Source: Parashewanella tropica (GTDB taxonomy: Bacteria > Pseudomonadota > Gammaproteobacteria > Enterobacterales > Shewanellaceae). From it: a stretch of DNA of 64,000 nucleotides. Under the pieces are notes generated by a model. The model did not search any database and had not been told where the DNA came from. It saw only the letters and a program-made list of their open reading frames with translations. The DNA lies in the NCBI RefSeq assembly GCF_004358445.1, contig NZ_CP037951.1, forward strand, positions 1,847,501-1,911,500, given 5' to 3'. Shown one piece after another: positions 54,204 to 64,000 of the stretch. Each line of letters starts with the position of its first letter. Within the stretch, counting starts at the first letter, position 1. The translations under genes were made by a program, and so were the position numbers.

Positions 54204-55878
54204 ATTCCGACCTTTTCTTCTTTAGAGCGGATTTTTTAGTTGTTATAATTTCATTTAATTTAAAAGAGTGCCCAAGTATCATCTTCAATCGTTGCTGAAT
54301 TGTTCGCCGTGATTCATTAACCACAAGTACTTCAAATGTTTTTCTTGACGAAATTTCAGATTTTTCAATGATCAAGTTCGCCAAATCTTTTTGAAATAAT
54401 TCTTTATATAATCCAATGTTTTCTATAAAAAAATTAGGTGTTGAGTAAATATAGTTGGTAAAAACATTTGATGTGTTTTGATACTCTGATGATATTACTA
54501 TTAAAGAAATGTTCAAATTATTATTGAAGATTGTTAGTGCCAGTTTGGCTCGATTGATTTCGATTTGTTGTTGATAATTACTCGCTATCTGCTCTCTTGT
54601 TCCAAAGGTAGCAGCTTCTAATTCCAGTTGTTGTTTCAACCATTTTTGTAACCAAATAGAAGATAAGCTACTGCTATCAGAAAAGTCCATAGCCTTGCTG
54701 GTTAAATAAAATTGTGGAGAATCAGCCATTACTGTTATTGAACGCGCTATATGTCGAATTAACCTTGTAGCTCGTCTGTGGCTTGTGATCATGGCTGGAG
54801 TTTCAAGGCGAACATCTGCGAATTGTTGCCCAATAATAGGGTATCTAATGATTTGGCTTTGAATCTTAGCTTGTGTCGTTTGTAGATATAAATGACCGAG
54901 AAGTCGTTTGTGATACCACAAGCGATAAAGGTTAGGAGTAATTTTTTGTTGTGATATTCCTAACTTAGTTAATTTATCAAAAGCATTACTTAACAATTCT
55001 TGTGACTTAATTTTGGTAAATTTGGTTTTATGAGCGTTCTTTAATTTTTGCCCGATATTCCATGGAGCAATATTTCTCGTTTTTGTTTTACTGTCGAGAT
55101 ATTCTGCAATATCTTCAGACTTGCTTAAAATATTGTTATGTAGCTGCTGTTCAGCAACGTTTCGATATCCCGCTTGCTGAGCAATGGCATTTTTAAGCTG
55201 TGCCCAACGTTTAATTAATCCTAATGGGCGAGAATAAAATTGTTCCCAAACCCGTTTGCGGCATGATGCTATCGATTGATTTAATAAATAGGAATGTAAG
55301 CTTGAAGTATCGGTTATTTGTGAAGACTTTACTAAAAGACATGACCTAGAGGGCGTAACCGCGGATTTTTTTTCAGACCAATGCTGAATTTCAGCTTCTA
55401 CAATACGCAACTGTGCAGTTTGATTAACAGATGCTTGTGCACTTCGGGATTGGCTCAACCTTAATCCGAGTTGCTGATATTTGGCATTTTGATTGTTCGT
55501 TAACTGAGTAATTAACGTCTCAACTTCAGGCCGGTAAAGTAATGAACGCCAAGCGTCACTTAGTTTAATTTGACAGTTAAGGATTTCATCAGTAAATAGC
55601 TGACTTTCAGGCAACGTCATAAAATTCATTATGGCGTCATTTAAGTTATTTATTTTCAAGCTTTGTTGACTGAATGATTCGGCAGAATAGCTCACTCTGT
55701 TATCGTGGATAAGTGGTCTTAATTTTAAATTCTGGCATTGCCTATTAAGCATCTTAAAGGAAGCAATGGCTACAGGGTTGATTTTATGTTTTATTTTTTT
55801 TGCTTTAACAGTGTTTGCTGGGGTAGGTGCAGCCACAGCAAACCATATTAGAACTATTGGGATAAGATATCTATTCAC
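54202..55878 (-). CDS. Exported M3-peptidase-like protein without the zinc motif
   Basis: A 558-residue protein with an N-terminal signal peptide (YLIPIVLIWFAVAAPTPA). Two regions look like M3 (thimet oligopeptidase) enzymes: RKRVWEQFYSRP...LKNAIAQQAGYRNVAEQQL (about residues 208-250) and a segment around 320-390 (KRLLGHLYL ... RRATRLIRHIARSI). In the latter, where M3 peptidases have LFHEFGHAL, this protein reads LIRHIARSI (Arg375-Arg379), so both zinc histidines and the catalytic Glu are gone. It is probably a non-catalytic periplasmic homologue. It lies 14 nt after cmoB and is likely in the cmoA-cmoB operon. The M3 link is by eye and needs a profile search. Confidence 0.55.
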   Translation of the reverse strand: MNRYLIPIVLIWFAVAAPTPANTVKAKKIKHKINPVAIASFKMLNRQCQNLKLRPLIHDNRVSYSAESFSQQSLKINNLNDAIMNFMTLPESQLFTDEILNCQIKLSDAWRSLLYRPEVETLITQLTNNQNAKYQQLGLRLSQSRSAQASVNQTAQLRIVEAEIQHWSEKKSAVTPSRSCLLVKSSQITDTSSLHSYLLNQSIASCRKRVWEQFYSRPLGLIKRWAQLKNAIAQQAGYRNVAEQQLHNNILSKSEDIAEYLDSKTKTRNIAPWNIGQKLKNAHKTKFTKIKSQELLSNAFDKLTKLGISQQKITPNLYRLWYHKRLLGHLYLQTTQAKIQSQIIRYPIIGQQFADVRLETPAMITSHRRATRLIRHIARSITVMADSPQFYLTSKAMDFSDSSSLSSIWLQKWLKQQLELEAATFGTREQIASNYQQQIEINRAKLALTIFNNNLNISLIVISSEYQNTSNVFTNYIYSTPNFFIENIGLYKELFQKDLANLIIEKSEISSRKTFEVLVVNESRRTIQQRLKMILGHSFKLNEIITTKKSALKKKRSE

Positions 55879-55892
55879 CCTTGAATGCTCGC

Positions 55893-57622
<1,730 letters not shown>

Positions 57623-57742
57623 TTAAGATTTGGAGATAACAGAGTATTTTACAGAAATCAGACTAGTAATTTGAAGAAAAATTTTGTCTAATAAAAATGA
57701 TAACAATAAGCAAACATATAGATAACAAGATAAGGATTGGTC

Positions 57743-60529
57743 TTGAAAAATCAACTAAGAATATGTTTTATATTGCTGTGTAGCTTATGCGCGTTTAATG
57801 TTCATACAACTGAAAAGCCGATTTCAATTGCAATTAGCGATGATGCTTACCCTTATTTCTTTGTCGATGAGCAAGGTGAAGCCGCGGGCTATTTTGTTGA
57901 TTTATGGAAAGCTTGGTCAAATCAGGTCAATCGACCTGTTCATTTCGTTGCAACAAGCCTAAAAGGTGCCATAAACGGAGTCAAATATGGAGATATTGAT
58001 GTCCATGCAGGCCTTGCAAAAATAAACAAACATCAACACTTATTTCAATATTCACTCCAGATTGGCAGCTTGGATACTTTTCTTTATAAACATGAAAAAA
58101 TTAATACTGAATCAGATCTTGAAAAAGTAAAGCCTTATTCAGTAGGCATTGTCAATGGCTCTCTAATTCCGCCTGTGTTCAACAAATACAGTACTAACTA
58201 CAGTTATAAGCGTTTTCCAAATTATTCTAAACTGATAAATGCAGCATTAAATGGCAGTGTGCTGGTTTTCGCGGCTAACCGTATTGATTTGCAGGATGTG
58301 TCCAAACAAGAGGAGTTTAATCGGCTTTTCCCTTCAGATAAGCGCTTGAAGTTAGAAAGTGTACCTATTTATGCCGCAGTTAGAAAAGGTAAGACCGATT
58401 TATTAATGCAAATCAATGAAGGCTTTAAGTTACTCAACTCGGAAGTAAAACAAGATATTCATAATAAATGGTTAGGTGAAAACAATCATAGAGCACAAAT
58501 CACAGTCGCATTGCCCGCAAATTATAATCCTTTATCAACAATCGGTGATGATAATTTGCCATATGGGATGTACGTTGATATGTGGCGTGAATGGTCTAAC
58601 AAAGTTAAGTCGCCTGTGAAATTTGAATTTATGGATACGGCAGAAGCCATGTCGGCGCTAAAAAGTGGAATTATAGATGTTGCGTTACATGATATTAGTC
58701 AAGATGAATTAACTGTTGCATGGCGTCTATACGAAATGAAACATAGATTATTTATGTTTCAAAAAAAATTACCTTCGTTGGATAACTTAAAAAATACAAG
58801 GATTGGAGTTATTGGGGAAATCAAGTATTCGGAAGCTTTAAAACGAAAGCTTCCGAATAGTAAGATTGTTAAATATCAAAACATTGATGCGGCTTTAAAA
58901 GCGGCTGAGCAAAAGAAAATTGTAGGCTTTATAGCTCCAACTGCATGGGCTCAAAACTACTTGTTGAAAAATAAGCATTGGGCCAATTTCGTTCAAGAAC
59001 CCAGTGTTGAGTTTGTAAGCCCTGTCTACGTTCTAGTTCAAAAAAATAATGTAGGTTTAACCAATAAAATAAGTCGCGGCTTTAATCTTTTGAGTTACAA
59101 AAAGTTAGCAAGTATTGAGAAAAAGTGGATATTGAACCCTGACGATCATTTTTATATTTCTGATGGTGAGGTTCTCAATATTTCCTTGAAGCAAAAGCAG
59201 TACTTAGCAACGATAAATAGCTTGAAGTTTGGTTATTTGAAAAAATGGGCGCCTATGGAATTTATTGATGAAGAAGGGCAATTCCAAGGCATTAATGCCG
59301 ATATTGTTTCGTTGATCAATAAGCAACTCAATATACCTATAGAAGCTGTTGCTTACGATGATTGGGTATCACTGTATAAGGCTTTGCAAGCAAAAGAGAT
59401 AGATTTTGTTGGAAGTATGGCCTCCAGAAAAGACGAATCTGGTCTTCACTTTACAAAAGATTACTGGCCTTCTCCATGGGCTATTACCACAAAATCTGAA
59501 CATTCGGGCCTATTGAATCTAGACCAATTGCAAAATTCAAAAGTTGCTATTGTCGAAGGTTATGCTTTATCTTCTAGGTTGATTCAAAATCGGCCAGATT
59601 TAAAATTCACTATCGTTGCCGATAGTGAAAAGGGAGTACAACTTGTTGAAGAAGATAAGGCAGATTATTTTATAGATAAGTTGATCAGTCTCTCCTCGTT
59701 GATAAATGATAAAGAATATTACGATCTCAAAGTCTCATTAATTCCTGGGTTAGAAGTACAAAGAAGTCATTTTGGTGTTTCTGATGATTTCGAGCCACTA
59801 GTGCCATTAATCGATTTGGTTATTGCACAGATGGATCAATCTACAAAAAACGCAATATATAAACGCTGGGTGCCAGACGCCAATGTTTCGCATGCTTATG
59901 TGTATCGTCGTTGGGTGATTATTCTCTCTATCATTACGGTTATATTATCACTGACTTTTTTGATGTACTGGCTCGCAAACAAGCGAATTCAGCTCGAAGT
60001 CAATCGAAGAGAAAAGGTTGAGAAAAAAATCCACTTCTTAAATAACCACGATAATCTGACAGGACTAGTGAATAGACGATTACTTGATGATCGTCTTACA
60101 AATGCGGTTTTATCCAATAGCCGCGAACAAACACGTTTTGCCGTTATGTTTATTGGCATTGGTAATTTCAGAATGGTAAACGAAGCGTTAGGCTATAGTG
60201 CTGGAGATAGTTTGCTAGTGGGTATCGCCAATGCCTTATCTGGAACAATTCGACGCTCTGACACTTTGGCTCGTTTTAGCAGTGATGAATTTGTAATAAT
60301 TTTAAATCGTGCTCAAGAATTCGAGGCGGTTTGTCAGGTTGCAGAAAATATATTGGCGGCATCAGGAAGAGTCATTGAAGCACAGGTGCCTGATATACCT
60401 CTCACAGTTAATATCGGTATTGCTTTTTATCCTAATGATTCTGACAACCCTATAGAGTTATTAAAACAGGCAGATCGATTGATGACATTAGCGAAGGAAA
60501 GCAACGAAAGTAGCTACATGACAAGTTAA
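57743..60529 (+). CDS. Membrane GGDEF-type protein with three solute-binding sensor domains
   Basis: A 928-residue sensor protein. After a signal peptide there are three periplasmic SBP_bac_3 (Venus-flytrap) modules at about residues 25-245, 252-465 and 485-710, as in EvgS-type receptors. One transmembrane helix follows (WVIILSIITVILSLTFLMYW, about 723-742), then a cytoplasmic GGDEF domain (about 760-925). In that domain the motif is SSDEF (RFSSDEFVIIL) rather than GGDEF, so diguanylate cyclase activity is doubtful. It probably senses amino acids or similar solutes. I use the TTG at 57743 (AAGG at 57732-57735); an in-frame TTG at 57737 is the alternative. Single gene with a strong terminator. 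Confidence 0.85.
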   Translation: MKNQLRICFILLCSLCAFNVHTTEKPISIAISDDAYPYFFVDEQGEAAGYFVDLWKAWSNQVNRPVHFVATSLKGAINGVKYGDIDVHAGLAKINKHQHLFQYSLQIGSLDTFLYKHEKINTESDLEKVKPYSVGIVNGSLIPPVFNKYSTNYSYKRFPNYSKLINAALNGSVLVFAANRIDLQDVSKQEEFNRLFPSDKRLKLESVPIYAAVRKGKTDLLMQINEGFKLLNSEVKQDIHNKWLGENNHRAQITVALPANYNPLSTIGDDNLPYGMYVDMWREWSNKVKSPVKFEFMDTAEAMSALKSGIIDVALHDISQDELTVAWRLYEMKHRLFMFQKKLPSLDNLKNTRIGVIGEIKYSEALKRKLPNSKIVKYQNIDAALKAAEQKKIVGFIAPTAWAQNYLLKNKHWANFVQEPSVEFVSPVYVLVQKNNVGLTNKISRGFNLLSYKKLASIEKKWILNPDDHFYISDGEVLNISLKQKQYLATINSLKFGYLKKWAPMEFIDEEGQFQGINADIVSLINKQLNIPIEAVAYDDWVSLYKALQAKEIDFVGSMASRKDESGLHFTKDYWPSPWAITTKSEHSGLLNLDQLQNSKVAIVEGYALSSRLIQNRPDLKFTIVADSEKGVQLVEEDKADYFIDKLISLSSLINDKEYYDLKVSLIPGLEVQRSHFGVSDDFEPLVPLIDLVIAQMDQSTKNAIYKRWVPDANVSHAYVYRRWVIILSIITVILSLTFLMYWLANKRIQLEVNRREKVEKKIHFLNNHDNLTGLVNRRLLDDRLTNAVLSNSREQTRFAVMFIGIGNFRMVNEALGYSAGDSLLVGIANALSGTIRRSDTLARFSSDEFVIILNRAQEFEAVCQVAENILAASGRVIEAQVPDIPLTVNIGIAFYPNDSDNPIELLKQADRLMTLAKESNESSYMTS

Positions 60530-60552
60530 ACAATCTCTTTAGCTGAATTCTT

Positions 60553-60592
60553 AAACAACCAAAGTGATAATTGCTTTGGTTGTTTCGTTTTA
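60553..60592 (+). terminator. Rho-independent terminator after the sensor/GGDEF gene
   Basis: A perfect 12-bp stem AAACAACCAAAG/CTTTGGTTGTTT with a 9-nt loop, followed by CGTTTTA. It separates this gene from aspS. Confidence 0.8.
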
Positions 60593-60654
60593 TTCAATAT
60601 AATACTTGCTATTTCGTATTCAAAAATACTTGTCTAATAAAGGATAAAAACTCA

Positions 60655-62436
60655 ATGCGCAGTCATTATTGTGGAGACGTGAACAAAGCTCACGTTGGGG
60701 AAGAAGTAACCTTAGTTGGTTGGGTTAACCGTAGTCGCGATCTTGGTGGCGTTGTGTTTTTAGACTTGCGTGACCGTGAAGGTTTAATCCAAGTAGTTTA
60801 CGACCCTGATTTGCCAGAAGTATTTGAAGTTGCAAGCTCTCTTCGTGCTGAGTTTTGTGTGCAAGTTAAAGGTCTTGTTCGTGCTCGCCCAGATAGTCAA
60901 ATCAACAGCGACATGAAAACTGGTGAAATTGAGGTTCTAGGTAAAGAGCTGACTATCATTAACCGTGCTGCACCATTGCCACTAAGCATGGATAATCACC
61001 AAAACAACAGTGAAGAAGCACGCTTAAAGTATCGTTACCTAGACTTACGTCGTCCTGAAATGACTGACCGTTTGATTTTCCGTTCTAAAGTAACCAGTGC
61101 TGTTCGTCGTTTTCTAGATGACAATGGTTTCTTAGACATTGAAACGCCAATTTTGACTAAAGCGACGCCAGAAGGTGCACGTGATTACCTAGTACCTAGC
61201 CGTACATACAAAGGTCAATTCTTTGCACTGCCGCAGTCTCCTCAAATCTTTAAGCAGCTGTTGATGATGTCTGGTTTCGACCGTTATTATCAAATCGTAA
61301 AATGTTTCCGTGATGAAGATTTACGTGCTGATCGTCAGCCTGAATTTACTCAAATTGATATCGAAACATCATTTATGACGTCTGAGCAAGTCATGCAAAA
61401 GACCGAAGATATGGTTCGTAAACTTTTCAACGATTTACTAAACGTAGACTTGGGTGAGTTCCCACGCATGAGCTATGACGAAGCGATGACTCGTTACGGT
61501 TCAGACAAGCCAGATTTACGTAACCCACTTGAGCTTGTTGATGTTGCAGACATCGTTAAAGATGTAGAGTTTGCAGTATTTAAAGGACCTGCAAATGACG
61601 AAGAAGGTCGTGTAACGGCACTTCGCATTCCTCAAGGTGCCAAACTTTCTCGTAAGAACATTGATGAATACACCAAATACGTTGGCATTTACGGTGCGAA
61701 AGGTCTAGCTTGGATGAAGATCAATGATCTTGATGCTGGCATGGAAGGTATTCAGTCTCCAGTATTGAAGTTCCTAAACGAAGATATCGTTAAGCAAATC
61801 ATTGATCGCACTAAGGCGGTTACTGGTGACATCATTCTATTTGGTGCCGACAAAGCTAATGTTGTTGCTGAATCAATGGGTGCACTTCGTTTAAAAGCAG
61901 GTGAAGACTTTGATTTATTAGAAGGCGAGTGGCGTCCACTTTGGGTTGTTGATTTCCCAATGTTTGAGAAACACAACGGTAGCCTACATGCGGTTCACCA
62001 TCCGTTTACCGCTCCTCGTGGTATTACTCCTGAACAACTTGAGGCAGATCCTGCTAACCAAGTATCAGATGCCTACGATATGGTTTTAAATGGTTGTGAG
62101 CTAGGTGGTGGTTCAGTTCGTATCCACGATGCTAAGATGCAAGCGGCAGTGTTCCGTATTCTTGGTATTTCTGATGAAGAAGCGGAAGAGAAGTTTGGCT
62201 TCCTACTTGAAGCACTTCGTTATGGTACACCACCTCATGCAGGTTTAGCATTTGGATTAGACCGTATCATTATGTTGATGACAGGTGCACAATCAATTCG
62301 TGACGTAATGGCATTCCCGAAAACTACTACTGCGGCATGTCCATTAACTAATGCACCTAGTTTTGCTAACCCAGAGCAATTGAAAGACTTAGGTGTAACG
62401 GTTGTTGCTAAAGAAGAAACAACTGAAGAAGCGTAA
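60655..62436 (+). CDS. aspS: Aspartyl-tRNA synthetase
   Basis: Class II synthetase, bacterial type. The anticodon-binding OB domain (about residues 1-105, [20 protein letters not shown]), motif 1 region, the motif 2 loop [16 protein letters not shown], the bacterial GAD insertion domain (about 285-415) and motif 3 [13 protein letters not shown] are all present. It is 593 residues against 590 in E. coli. The open frame extends upstream to 60571, but the ATG at 60655 ([20 protein letters not shown]) is the family start and has AAAGGA in front at 60640-60645. It leads the conserved aspS-yebC-ruvC block. Confidence 0.97.
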   Translation: MRSHYCGDVNKAHVGEEVTLVGWVNRSRDLGGVVFLDLRDREGLIQVVYDPDLPEVFEVASSLRAEFCVQVKGLVRARPDSQINSDMKTGEIEVLGKELTIINRAAPLPLSMDNHQNNSEEARLKYRYLDLRRPEMTDRLIFRSKVTSAVRRFLDDNGFLDIETPILTKATPEGARDYLVPSRTYKGQFFALPQSPQIFKQLLMMSGFDRYYQIVKCFRDEDLRADRQPEFTQIDIETSFMTSEQVMQKTEDMVRKLFNDLLNVDLGEFPRMSYDEAMTRYGSDKPDLRNPLELVDVADIVKDVEFAVFKGPANDEEGRVTALRIPQGAKLSRKNIDEYTKYVGIYGAKGLAWMKINDLDAGMEGIQSPVLKFLNEDIVKQIIDRTKAVTGDIILFGADKANVVAESMGALRLKAGEDFDLLEGEWRPLWVVDFPMFEKHNGSLHAVHHPFTAPRGITPEQLEADPANQVSDAYDMVLNGCELGGGSVRIHDAKMQAAVFRILGISDEEAEEKFGFLLEALRYGTPPHAGLAFGLDRIIMLMTGAQSIRDVMAFPKTTTAACPLTNAPSFANPEQLKDLGVTVVAKEETTEEA

Positions 62437-62464
62437 TCGTTAAGCGCTGATCAAAACAAATTTT

Positions 62465-62489
62465 ACCGAGGCTATATGCCTCGGTTTTT
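62465..62489 (+). terminator. Rho-independent terminator after aspS
   Basis: Stem ACCGAGGC/GCCTCGGT with a TATAT loop, followed by TTTTATC, 28 nt after the aspS stop. Confidence 0.88.
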
Positions 62490-62510
62490 ATCTAAAGAGA
62501 AGGAGGCAAC

Positions 62511-63257
62511 ATGGCTGGACACAGTAAATGGGCCAATATTCGACACAGAAAAGCCGCCCAAGACGCCAAACGTGGCAAAATTTTTACTAAGCTTATTCGT
62601 GAACTAACTGTAGCGGCTCGTGAGGGTGGTTCTGACGCAGATTCAAATCCACGCCTACGCTCAGCTATGGATAAAGCGCTTGGTGCAAACATGACTCGTG
62701 ACACCATGGAACGTGCCATTAAACGCGGAGCAGGTGAGCTAGAAGGTCAGCAACTAGAAGTCATCATTTACGAAGGTTATGGTCCGGGCGGTACAGCGGT
62801 AATGGTTGAAACCATGACAGATAATCGTAACCGTACCGTTACTGGTGTACGCCATGCGTTCAATAAATCTGGCGGTAACTTAGGTACTGACGGTTCAGTT
62901 TCATACCTGTTTACCAAGCAAGGTATTATTTCGTTTACTTCTGAAGTGAATGAAGATGCGTTGATGGAAGCTGCATTAGAAGCTGGCGCTGATGACGTTG
63001 TTACTCATGAAGATGGTTCTATTGATGTTATCACCGAGCCTTCAGAGTTTTATCGCATTGTTGAAGAAGTTAAAACCGCAGGTTTTGAGCCTGATCATGA
63101 TGAAGTAGCTTTAACAGCGTCTACTAAATCAGAGTTAGATGCAGACACAGCAGCGAAATTTATACGGTTGATTGATATGCTTGAAGAGCACGATGATGTG
63201 CAGGAAGTGTATCACAATGCTGAAATCTCAGATGAGATAATGGAACAGCTACATTAA
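62511..63257 (+). CDS. yebC: YebC/PmpR family transcriptional or translational regulator
   Basis: A 248-residue YebC family protein. The N-terminal [21 protein letters not shown] and [15 protein letters not shown] signature, [19 protein letters not shown] and [14 protein letters not shown] are characteristic. Family members have been described as DNA-binding regulators and, for some, as factors easing ribosome stalling at proline tracts. AGAAGGAGGC upstream (62499-62508) is a strong ribosome site. It stands between aspS and ruvC, the conserved position. Confidence 0.95.
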   Translation: MAGHSKWANIRHRKAAQDAKRGKIFTKLIRELTVAAREGGSDADSNPRLRSAMDKALGANMTRDTMERAIKRGAGELEGQQLEVIIYEGYGPGGTAVMVETMTDNRNRTVTGVRHAFNKSGGNLGTDGSVSYLFTKQGIISFTSEVNEDALMEAALEAGADDVVTHEDGSIDVITEPSEFYRIVEEVKTAGFEPDHDEVALTASTKSELDADTAAKFIRLIDMLEEHDDVQEVYHNAEISDEIMEQLH

Positions 63258-63297
63258 AAACTTCTCCGTGTGTGAAATATTACTGTATCAAAAAGGA

Positions 63298-63386
63298 GCA
63301 ATAGAGTGAACGTCAACAGGAGCTTACATCCATGTACTGACGGCCGTGACGTCCTGTCACGGACAGTTTCCTTATCACTCTATTGC
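63298..63386 (+). repeat. Nested inverted-repeat element between yebC and ruvC
   Basis: A perfect 12-bp inverted repeat (GCAATAGAGTGA at 63298-63309 and TCACTCTATTGC at 63375-63386) encloses a second hairpin, CCGTGAC (63344-63350) with GTCACGG (63356-63362) around loop GTCCT, itself flanked by ACTG/CAGT (63336-63339, 63364-63367). The inner part is GC-rich against an AT-rich background. This has the form of a dispersed palindromic unit (REP/ERIC-like or miniature element). Copy number cannot be judged from one window. Confidence 0.65.
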
Positions 63387-63503
63387 ACCATCGGTATTCA
63401 TTGAATATTTTTTAAATTCACACCCGAGATAAATGTAGAGTTATATTTTTGGGAGCTATAAAAGGTTTTCATCATTGTTGGATAGTGAAAATTAAGGCGG
63501 GAT

Positions 63504-64000
63504 ATGCCAATTATATTAGGAGTCGATCCCGGCTCCCGAATTACTGGATACGGTGTTATCCAGATCCAAGGTAGGCAGCATCAATACATTGCCAGCGGTT
63601 GTATTCGTACCAGTGGTGATGATTTATCTATGAGACTCAAGCAAATCTTTGATGGTTTGCAAGAGATCATTCGTCAGTACAAACCTGATGAGTTTGCCAT
63701 TGAGCGCGTGTTTATGGCGAAAAATGCCGACTCTGCGCTAAAGCTTGGTCAAGCAAGAGGTGCCGCGATAGTAGCTGCTACAGCAGCAGACTTGTCAGTT
63801 GCTGAATATTCAGCAACTCAAATTAAAAGTGCTGTTGTAGGAACTGGGCGGGCTAAAAAAGAGCAAGTTCAGCATATGGTCCAGCATTTATTACAATTAC
63901 CGGCGGCGCCACAAGCCGATGCGGCAGATGCACTTGGCGTAGCTTTATGCCATTATCATACAATGCAAAGTTTGGTCGCTATGGCTGGTCAAGCAAAATC
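63504..64000 (+). CDS. ruvC: Holliday junction resolvase RuvC (partial, runs off the right edge)
   Basis: The first 165 codons of RuvC, which cuts Holliday junctions with RuvAB. The N-terminal [16 protein letters not shown] carries the first catalytic Asp (Asp8); the [24 protein letters not shown] block holds the catalytic Glu; the C-terminal [13 protein letters not shown] region with the last Asp residues ([16 protein letters not shown]) is also inside the window. Only about 8 residues plus the stop are missing. The ATG at 63504 has AAGGCGGG upstream. It is expected to lead ruvA-ruvB downstream. Confidence 0.95.
   Translation, partial: MPIILGVDPGSRITGYGVIQIQGRQHQYIASGCIRTSGDDLSMRLKQIFDGLQEIIRQYKPDEFAIERVFMAKNADSALKLGQARGAAIVAATAADLSVAEYSATQIKSAVVGTGRAKKEQVQHMVQHLLQLPAAPQADAADALGVALCHYHTMQSLVAMAGQAK

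Overview
The window is AT-rich chromosomal DNA from a gammaproteobacterium, most likely Shewanella or a close relative. Four things point there: the gene order yebG-msrC-proQ-prc-pepN, pyrD-zapC, rmf/fabA/ycbZ, uvrY-uvrC-pgsA-tRNAs, ybfF/seqA-pgm and cmoAB/aspS-yebC-ruvC; a POT peptide transporter very like the Shewanella PepT_So protein; an elongation factor P of the Arg32 (EarP-rhamnosylated) type; and a FadR/FabR operator pair at fabA laid out as in enterobacteria. It is mostly housekeeping sequence with a few accessory genes between conserved blocks. I see no prophage, insertion sequence, CRISPR array or plasmid gene.

Layout. 1-7.6 kb: split letA (yebS) homologue, a LexA box in front of yebG, msrC, proQ, prc, pepN. 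7.8-20.3 kb: bifunctional aspartokinase-homoserine dehydrogenase, a DUF2835 protein, the giant NAD-glutamate dehydrogenase, pyrD, zapC, a POT transporter and an orphan lipoprotein. 20.3-20.8 kb: four tandem initiator tRNA genes on the minus strand with a strong stable-RNA promoter. 21-29 kb: rlmKL, a glutaredoxin-like protein, uup, a DUF3466 surface protein and a large lipoprotein. 29.4-38.3 kb: rmf, fabA, a Lon-like protease, tRNA-Ser, a secreted receptor-L-domain-like protein, an acetyltransferase/sugar-kinase pair, uvrY, uvrC, pgsA. 38.4-45.5 kb: tRNA-Gly-Cys-Leu, a HAD-like gene whose 3' end runs into tRNA-Leu, an S1-domain protein, then speA-speD-speB-pdxH. 45.5-54.2 kb: VanX-type dipeptidase, DUF188, a small lipoprotein, a CopD-like membrane protein, earP-efp, fldA, ybfE, DUF2788, ybfF, seqA-pgm. 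54.2-64 kb: cmoA-cmoB with a degenerate M3-peptidase homologue, a three-sensor-domain GGDEF protein, aspS, yebC, and ruvC running off the end.

How genes work together. speA, speD and speB turn arginine into agmatine, then putrescine, and make the aminopropyl donor; pdxH supplies the PLP that SpeA needs. EarP modifies EF-P at Arg32. CmoA makes carboxy-SAM for CmoB. FabA is under an apparent dual fatty-acid switch. Several genes handle DNA damage (yebG, uvrC, ruvC).

Most worth a second look: a eukaryotic-type S-adenosylmethionine decarboxylase in the polyamine operon; a periplasmic M3-peptidase-like protein that has lost its zinc motif and sits in the cmoAB operon; a triple Venus-flytrap receptor with a degenerate SSDEF output motif; a HAD-like gene whose last codons are antisense tRNA-Leu; and a nested palindromic element in front of ruvC. 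All calls come from reading the sequence and recalled family knowledge; no database search was run.
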